Below are positions 59,333 through 64,000 of a DNA stretch of 64,000 bases, in pieces; position 1 is the stretch's first letter, and each line of letters opens with the position of its first letter. Made by a program: the position numbers and the translations under genes. The notes beneath the pieces were generated by a model, which was not told the DNA's origin, searched no databases, and worked only from the letters and a program-made list of their open reading frames with translations. Source of the stretch: Candidatus Polarisedimenticolaceae bacterium (GTDB lineage Bacteria; Acidobacteriota; Polarisedimenticolia; Polarisedimenticolales; DASRJG01); contig DASUCV010000014.1 of assembly GCA_036275915.1 (NCBI GenBank), positions 1-64,000 on the forward strand, read 5' to 3'.

Positions 59333-60994
59333 TCAGTGGGCGAGGACCCAATCCGCGATCGCCTGGATGACGGCGGGGTCGACGTTTCCCGGGATCCCAT
59401 ACTCGGCGCCGGTCGACTCCTTCTGGACCTTCATGAAGAGGTGGTTGAGGCCGGGGAAGCTCCGGTAGGTCACGCGGCCGCCGTCGGTGCCCACCTTCTG
59501 CTGAAGGGCGCCGAAGTCGAGGTCCTTCCGGACCTGGATGTCCGCATCGCCCTGGAGGACGAGGACCGGGACCTTCACACTCTGGACCATCGCGGGTACG
59601 TCGAGCGCCATGACCTCGCGCCAGTACGCCGGAGGCGCCCCCATGAACGCGGGCGTGTCGGTCTTCGAGGCGTCGCGGATCGCGGTGAAGCGTTCGCGGA
59701 GGTCGGCGACGGTGGCGTCGATCTCCTCGTCGGTGCGGCCGGTCAGCTTCGCGCCGTAGCGGGTCTGGTCGATGACGAGCTCGTCGATGGGGCGCACCGC
59801 GGGCGCGAGCATGACGACGCCGCGGACCGCGGGGTCGATCGCGGCGACGTGCGGCGCGACCGAAGCTCCCTCGGAGTGGCCGAGGACGAAGACGCGCTTG
59901 GGATCGACCCCGGGCGTCGCGCGGAGCTGCGCGAGAGCGACCTGCGCGTCGTCGTAGTACTCCTCCTTGAGCTGGATCGTCCCCAGCTTCGCCGGATCGC
60001 GCACGGCGAAGGTGCGCTTGTCGAAGCGCAAGCTCGCGATCCCGCGCGACGCGAGGCCGCGCGCGATGTCCTGGAACGGCTTGTTCGGCCCGATCGTCTC
60101 GTCGCCGTCGTGCGCGCCGGAGCCCGAGAGGAAGACGATGCCGGCGACCGGCTTCTCCGACTTCGGAACGGTGAGGACGGCGGGAAGCGCGCCGGCGGCG
60201 CTCTTGACCGTCGTCTCCGTCTCGCCGGCGGGACGCGCCGTCGCCGCGGCCGCGGCGGCCGCCGGCTCGTACCCCTTCCGGCGGAGGACGAAGTTCTGGA
60301 TCGCGACCGTCGCCTGGAGGAGCGCGCCGTCCGAGGCGCGTGCGATGAGCTCCTCGCGCACGTTCGCGATCGTGAGCGCGTAGCTGCGCGTCGCCACCGT
60401 CTTTCCCGCGAGCTTGCCGGAGCCGTCGGGACCGCGGTGGACGGTGGCCGGAAACGCCTGGAGGGCCTGCGGCACGACCGCGGTGATCGCCTTCTCCTGA
60501 TCGGCGCCGAGCCCTTCGAGGCTGCGCGTCAGCACGTCGAGATGGGAGCCGAAGTTGTTGTCGAGAAGGTACGTGGGGCCCTTGGCGTCGATCGTCTCGC
60601 TCTTCGCCGGCTCGGCGGCGCCGAGGGGGGTCACCGAGAGCGTGAACTTGTCGCCCGCCGGTGCAGCCTTGAAGACGAGCTGCTGGCCCTGCGCGTCGAG
60701 GCTCAGCTCGTAACTTTTGAGGCGGCCATCCTTCGCGAGCAGCGCCGATTGCGTGAGCTTGCCCTCGCCGCCGCCGGGAGGGGTGACCGTGAGCGTGCTC
60801 GTCAGCGTCTGCTGCTCCCCGCCGGCGACGCGCCGGGCCTCCTCGGTGCCGATGGCCGTTCCCTTCATGAGGAGCTCGAAGACTTCGGGGGCCGGTGCGG
60901 CCGGCTTCGCCGGTGCCGGTGTCGCCGCCGCGCTCGCAAACGGGACGGCGATCGAGCAGACGGCGAGCGCGAAGACGAACGAGCGAAGTGTCAT
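59333..60994 (-). CDS. Exported alpha/beta hydrolase (serine hydrolase)
   Basis: A 553-residue secreted enzyme: signal peptide (cut near residue 22), an N-terminal beta region (about 35-235) and a C-terminal alpha/beta hydrolase (about 255-553). The nucleophile is in VLGHSEGASVAPH, the Asp in LVLQGDADIQV, and the His in GLNHLFMKV. It looks like a peptidase S9/acyl hydrolase relative; the substrate is unknown. A TACACT box with GGGAGG before the ATG is present. Confidence 0.83.
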   Translation of the reverse strand: MTLRSFVFALAVCSIAVPFASAAATPAPAKPAAPAPEVFELLMKGTAIGTEEARRVAGGEQQTLTSTLTVTPPGGGEGKLTQSALLAKDGRLKSYELSLDAQGQQLVFKAAPAGDKFTLSVTPLGAAEPAKSETIDAKGPTYLLDNNFGSHLDVLTRSLEGLGADQEKAITAVVPQALQAFPATVHRGPDGSGKLAGKTVATRSYALTIANVREELIARASDGALLQATVAIQNFVLRRKGYEPAAAAAAATARPAGETETTVKSAAGALPAVLTVPKSEKPVAGIVFLSGSGAHDGDETIGPNKPFQDIARGLASRGIASLRFDKRTFAVRDPAKLGTIQLKEEYYDDAQVALAQLRATPGVDPKRVFVLGHSEGASVAPHVAAIDPAVRGVVMLAPAVRPIDELVIDQTRYGAKLTGRTDEEIDATVADLRERFTAIRDASKTDTPAFMGAPPAYWREVMALDVPAMVQSVKVPVLVLQGDADIQVRKDLDFGALQQKVGTDGGRVTYRSFPGLNHLFMKVQKESTGAEYGIPGNVDPAVIQAIADWVLAH

Positions 60995-61011
60995 CGGAGC
61001 CTCCCGGCGCC

Positions 61012-61041
61012 AGTGTACCAAGCGCCCCGCCACGCTAAACT
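61012..61041. promoter_or_regulatory. Divergent -10 boxes (hydrolase and LptM-like gene)
   Basis: On the minus strand TACACT (61012-61017) points to the hydrolase, with a GGGAGG leader. On the plus strand TAAACT (61036-61041) ends 6 bases before the ATG at 61048 with no ribosome binding site, so the LptM-dapF message should be leaderless. Confidence 0.45.
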
Positions 61042-61047
61042 GCCGCC

Positions 61048-62130
61048 ATGCGGCGGATCGCTTCCTCATGGGCCTCCTTCGCGGCCGCCGCGTCTGTGGT
61101 GGTCGCCGGCGCGTGCGGCAAGACCGGGCCGCTCCGGCCTCCGACGCCGCGCGGCCCACGCGCCCCGGGAGCGGTGGAGGCACGGCAGTTCGGGAGCGGC
61201 GTCGAGGTGGCGTTCACCGTCCCTCAGCCGATGGGCAAGGACCCGGCGCAGCAGGTGGCGCGCACGGAGATCCTCCGCGTCGACTATCCGAAGGGTGTGA
61301 CGGCGGCGAACGACCCCGACGCGTTCCGCTTCCGCGGCACCGTCGTCGCGGAGGTGGGCGCCGACGTCGCCAAGCCCGGCGCGCGCATCGTCGTCCCCGA
61401 CCCGACGGTGAGCGCCCTCGCCGATCACGGCATCGGGTGGACCCTCCGCTACGGTGTCCGCGTCCGCGACCACCGCGACCGGCCGTCGCCCCTCGTCGTC
61501 GCGCAGGACCTGCCGGTCGTGGGCCCGGTCGAGCCGCCGACCGGGCTGAAGGGCGAAGCGACGGCCGACGGCGTTCGCTTGAGCTGGCAAGCGCCGCAAC
61601 CTGGAGCCGCCGATGCCACGTTCAACGTCTATCGCGGGCCGTCCGACGGACTCCTCTCCGAGCGGCCCGTGAACCTGAAGCCGCTCACGACGCTGACCTA
61701 CCTCGACCCGACGGTGACGAGCGGCAAGGTCTACAAGTACATCGTGCGGACGGTGGCCGCGACGGCGCCGCCGTACCGCGAGAGCGTCTCCTCCCAGCCG
61801 GCGGTCGTCGACGCCTCGGACAAGTTCGCTCCCAAGGCCCCGACCGGTCTCGTCGCGGTGCAGGAGGGAAAGGCGATGCGCCTCCTGTGGAACCCGGGCT
61901 CGGAGCCCGACCTCGACGGGTACTACGTCTACCGGAGCGTCGGCGACGGCGGATGGACGAAGCTGAGCGATCTCGTGCACCAGCCCTCGTACCTCGATGC
62001 GGCGGTCGAGCCCGGGATGAAGGTGCGCTACCGCGTCACCGCGGTCGATCGCGCCACTCCGCCGAACGAGAGCGAGCCCTCCGCCGTGTCCGAGCAGACG
62101 GTTGCCGCCGAGCCCGCGGGGGCACCGTGA
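61048..62130 (+). CDS. Lipoprotein with LptM-like start and fibronectin type III domains
   Basis: A 360-residue protein. The signal peptide ends in VAGAC (Cys23 lipidated), and the following CGKTGPLRPP closely resembles CGxKGPLYxP of LptM (YifL), a small lipoprotein that helps assemble the LPS transporter LptD. Two or three fibronectin-III-type beta domains follow (about 130-250, 260-345; FNVYRGPSDGLLSE, YYVYRSVGDGGW). The next gene is dapF, the same neighbour as yifL in Proteobacteria. The LptM-type role is inferred from the motif and position. Confidence 0.72.
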   Translation: MRRIASSWASFAAAASVVVAGACGKTGPLRPPTPRGPRAPGAVEARQFGSGVEVAFTVPQPMGKDPAQQVARTEILRVDYPKGVTAANDPDAFRFRGTVVAEVGADVAKPGARIVVPDPTVSALADHGIGWTLRYGVRVRDHRDRPSPLVVAQDLPVVGPVEPPTGLKGEATADGVRLSWQAPQPGAADATFNVYRGPSDGLLSERPVNLKPLTTLTYLDPTVTSGKVYKYIVRTVAATAPPYRESVSSQPAVVDASDKFAPKAPTGLVAVQEGKAMRLLWNPGSEPDLDGYYVYRSVGDGGWTKLSDLVHQPSYLDAAVEPGMKVRYRVTAVDRATPPNESEPSAVSEQTVAAEPAGAP

Positions 62131-62951
62131 GCCATGGGGTCCCGTTCGCGAAAATGTCCGGAGCCGGGAACGACTTCGTCGTGCTCGACGCGTCCACGTG
62201 GGGCTCGATCACGGACCGGGTGTCCTGGGTGCGGCGGGTCTGCCGCCGCGGGCTGTCCGTGGGATCGGACGGCGTCCTCGTCGTCGGGCCCGAGGACGGC
62301 GGTGTCCGGGTCGTCTTCTTCAATCCCGACGGAGGCGAGGCGTTCTGCGGCAACGGATCACGCTGCGCGGCTCGCTTCGCGGCGGCGCGTGGGATGGCGC
62401 CCCGGTCGATGACCCTCGCGACGTACGCCGGTGCCGTCGCGGCTGAAGTGGACGGCGATCGCGTGCGCCTGGTGTTGCCGCCTCCCGTCGATCAAGGCGA
62501 GATCGTGTTGCGCGATGCCGAAGGGTCGGCGCACCGCGCGCGGCTCATCGTGGCCGGCGTGCCGCACGTCGTCCTCCGGGTCGAGGGCCTCGACAGGTGG
62601 CCGCTCGCGCGGATCGCGCCGGCGCTCAGGCGCGACCCGTCGCTCGGGCCGGCGGGAGCCAACATCGATGCCGTCGAAACGGAGAGCGGCGGGGCGGTCC
62701 GTGTCCGCACGTGGGAGCGCGGCGTGGAAGGCGAGACGCTGGCGTGCGGCTCGGGAGCGGTCGCGAGCGCGCTTCTCGCGCGGATCCAGGGGGCGGGGGA
62801 ACGGGTCACCGTCGTTCCGCGGAGCGGGATCCCCCTCGTCGTCGAGCTTCCGGGCGATCCGCGGCGGCCGTCGTCGGCGATCCTCATCGGTGACGCGCGC
62901 TTCGTCTTCGAGGGCGCGTTGTCGGAGGAAGGGCTCGGGCCTCCCCCGTGA
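62127..62951 (+). CDS. dapF: Diaminopimelate epimerase
   Basis: Turns LL-diaminopimelate into the meso form for lysine and peptidoglycan. The 274-residue protein has FAKMSGAGNDFVVLD at the start, the first catalytic Cys in FCGNGSRCAAR (about 74), and the second in ETLACGSGAVA (about 210). It starts at a GTG overlapping the lipoprotein stop and itself overlaps the next gene. It fits with mpl, as both serve a Dap-type cell wall. Confidence 0.95.
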   Translation: MSHGVPFAKMSGAGNDFVVLDASTWGSITDRVSWVRRVCRRGLSVGSDGVLVVGPEDGGVRVVFFNPDGGEAFCGNGSRCAARFAAARGMAPRSMTLATYAGAVAAEVDGDRVRLVLPPPVDQGEIVLRDAEGSAHRARLIVAGVPHVVLRVEGLDRWPLARIAPALRRDPSLGPAGANIDAVETESGGAVRVRTWERGVEGETLACGSGAVASALLARIQGAGERVTVVPRSGIPLVVELPGDPRRPSSAILIGDARFVFEGALSEEGLGPPP

Positions 62952-63187
62952 AACCGGCCTCGCGGCTCAGGAAGGTCCTCGACTGGACCCTCGGCCTCGG
63001 GCTCATCGCTCTCGGCATCGTCGGTCTCGTGCTCCCCGGCCTGCAGGGGATCCTCCTGATCCTCGCGGGGCTCGCGGTCCTGAGCAGTCACAGCCCCAGG
63101 GCGAGGCGTCTTCTCGACATGCTCAAGGCGAAGGTCAAGGCGGCGAAGGACCGCGTGACCAGAAACAAGGGGACAGGCACTAGTTAG
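62948..63187 (+). CDS. Small membrane protein, PGPGW-like
   Basis: A 79-residue protein with two close membrane helices (about 14-48) around LPGLQGILLILAGLAVLS, resembling small PGPGW-type proteins of unknown function, and a basic end. Starts at a GTG overlapping dapF. Its last residues, KGTGTS, and its stop come from a solitary repeat end (63167-63186), so the original C terminus may have been altered by that insertion. Confidence 0.65.
   Translation: MKPASRLRKVLDWTLGLGLIALGIVGLVLPGLQGILLILAGLAVLSSHSPRARRLLDMLKAKVKAAKDRVTRNKGTGTS
63167..63186. repeat. Solitary end of a GGGGACAG repeat (type C)
   Basis: AAGGGGACAGGCACTAGTTA starts as the type A and B elements do but then differs. No matching second arm is found nearby. 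It overlaps the last codons of the small membrane protein and lies between it and a convergent gene. Confidence 0.45.
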
Positions 63188-63193
63188 GTTGTT

Positions 63194-64000
63194 TCAGTCC
63201 GGCAGCCCGCGGCGCTTGCGGTCGGCGAGCGTCTCGTCGAACGCCTGCGTCACGATCGTGCGCGCGAACGACGGCTTGGCGGCCGGGTCGAACCGTTGCG
63301 CGAGGCCGGGGTCCGCAAGGACGCGATCGACGATGTCCTTCTGCGGCACGAGATCGGTGAACGCTTCCTGCACGCGGCCGCGCGTCCACGCGAGCGTGTC
63401 GCGCATCGTGCGTGCTGCGGCGACGTCCTGCGCCGGCCCCCTCGTCGGGACGAGGAACTTGAGATCGTCGCGTACGAGATCGTTCAAGGCACCGATCCAT
63501 CCGCGGATGTCGGAGTCCTTGCCGTAGGGGTTGCGATCGCCGACCAGCAAGCCGCCGATCGCCATGATCCCCGTCCCCGGGAACTCGACCCAGAGGTCGC
63601 CACGAGAGTGCGCGTGCGGCAGCGGATAGAGCAAAACCTTCCGTACCGGGTCGTCGAGCGTGAACGGCCCCGCCGCGTAGAGGACCGGAAGGACGCGCTT
63701 CGGCTCCTCCCAGCCGCTCGGATCGGCGGCGCGCGCGCGGAACTCGGCGCCAACGTCGAAATCCTTGTCCTCGAGGCTCGCCCGCGCGCTCGCCGAGGCG
63801 ACGACGAGCGTCTCCGGCGGGAACGCCGACGCGCCGCCGCACGCCTCCTGGTGCGGATGCGTGAGGACGAGGTAGCGGACCGGCTTCTTGAGGTCGGTCG
63901 CGATCGCGGCGAGGAGCGCCTTCGCCGCCGCGGGCGTCGGCTGCGCATCGATGACGAGGAGGCCGTCCGCGCGCTCGACGACGATCGAGTTGGTGCCCTC
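63194..64000 (-). CDS. Metallo-beta-lactamase fold hydrolase (partial)
   Basis: The open frame runs from the window end to the stop at 63194; the N terminus is outside. The visible 268 residues hold LLVIDAQPTPAAAK, THPHQEACGG in the place of the THxHxDH metal motif, and LPHAHSRGDLWVEFPGTG in the place of the second metal ligand. The Asp and last His of the first motif are replaced by Glu and Ala, so the site binds one metal at most or uses other ligands. It resembles SoxH-like MBL proteins. Substrate unknown. Confidence 0.8.
   Translation of the reverse strand, partial: EGTNSIVVERADGLLVIDAQPTPAAAKALLAAIATDLKKPVRYLVLTHPHQEACGGASAFPPETLVVASASARASLEDKDFDVGAEFRARAADPSGWEEPKRVLPVLYAAGPFTLDDPVRKVLLYPLPHAHSRGDLWVEFPGTGIMAIGGLLVGDRNPYGKDSDIRGWIGALNDLVRDDLKFLVPTRGPAQDVAAARTMRDTLAWTRGRVQEAFTDLVPQKDIVDRVLADPGLAQRFDPAAKPSFARTIVTQAFDETLADRKRRGLPD

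Overview
This is a 64 kb, very GC-rich (about 70% by eye), densely coded bacterial chromosome segment. It most likely comes from an Acidobacteriota-type diderm. The best clue is a von Willebrand A protein of the 'VWFA-related, acidobacterial' kind at 28.2-29.5 kb. Outer-membrane and LPS-type functions (BamD, an MsbA-like exporter, AsmA-like protein, LptM-like lipoprotein, Mpl) support a diderm. There are no rRNA or tRNA genes, phage modules, CRISPR arrays or complete insertion sequences. Genes are packed as operons, with about twenty 1-4 base stop/start overlaps (ATGA, GTGA and twice CTGA).

Layout. 0-6.7 kb: a PPi-type phosphofructokinase, galT, a soluble sensor kinase and single-domain response regulator joined to glgC, and thioredoxin reductase. 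6.7-11.2 kb (minus): a ketosynthase, methyltransferase and FAD oxidoreductase cluster and a GT-C membrane protein. 11.2-16.7 kb: DUF3617 protein, 7Fe ferredoxin, phosphoglycerate mutase, PAP2 phosphatase, DUF309, RNase HII, a GT-C glycosyltransferase. 16.8-22.7 kb: sucCD, ndk, an MsbA-type ABC exporter and an ArnT-like glycosyltransferase. 22.7-27.1 kb: envelope-sugar functions (ICMT-like, GT-C with TPRs, two divergent small kinases, GT2). 27.1-28.1 kb: two orphan genes of lower GC. 28.2-32.9 kb (minus): VWA protein, a permuted PEP-synthase-like protein, and an ECF sigma / membrane partner / bactofilin-like operon. 33-35.4 kb: DUF971 and two overlapping GAPDH genes. 35.4-35.9 kb: a large structured RNA leading straight into a 65-residue DNA-binding-like miniprotein. 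35.9-43.6 kb: TtcA-like, ProS, CPBP protease, Pcm, patatin, AsmA-like, Mpl. 43.7-45.7 kb: a FecR/DUF6600 protein. 45.9-53.1 kb: def-fmt-rsmB, lemA with TPM proteins, PASTA protein, rpe, thioesterase, bamD. 53.1-64 kb: DUF72, ketopantoate reductase, DDAH, ADP-forming acyl-CoA synthetase, HAD phosphatase, a glycine-rich protein, a hydrolase, LptM-like protein, dapF, and a metallo-beta-lactamase protein cut by the window end.

The central-metabolism genes form most of lower glycolysis and its links (PFK, two GAPDH, phosphoglycerate mutase, succinyl-CoA synthetase, ADP-forming acyl-CoA synthetase, glycogen synthesis). Three layers are not explained by ordinary gene content. First, a family of palindromes ending in GGGGACAG lies at gene ends and, once, in frame inside a gene. 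Second, a recurring TAnnnT box sits 6-9 bases before start codons, which suggests widespread leaderless transcription. Third, the structured RNA plus miniprotein locus at 35.4-35.8 kb is the best candidate here for an undescribed system.
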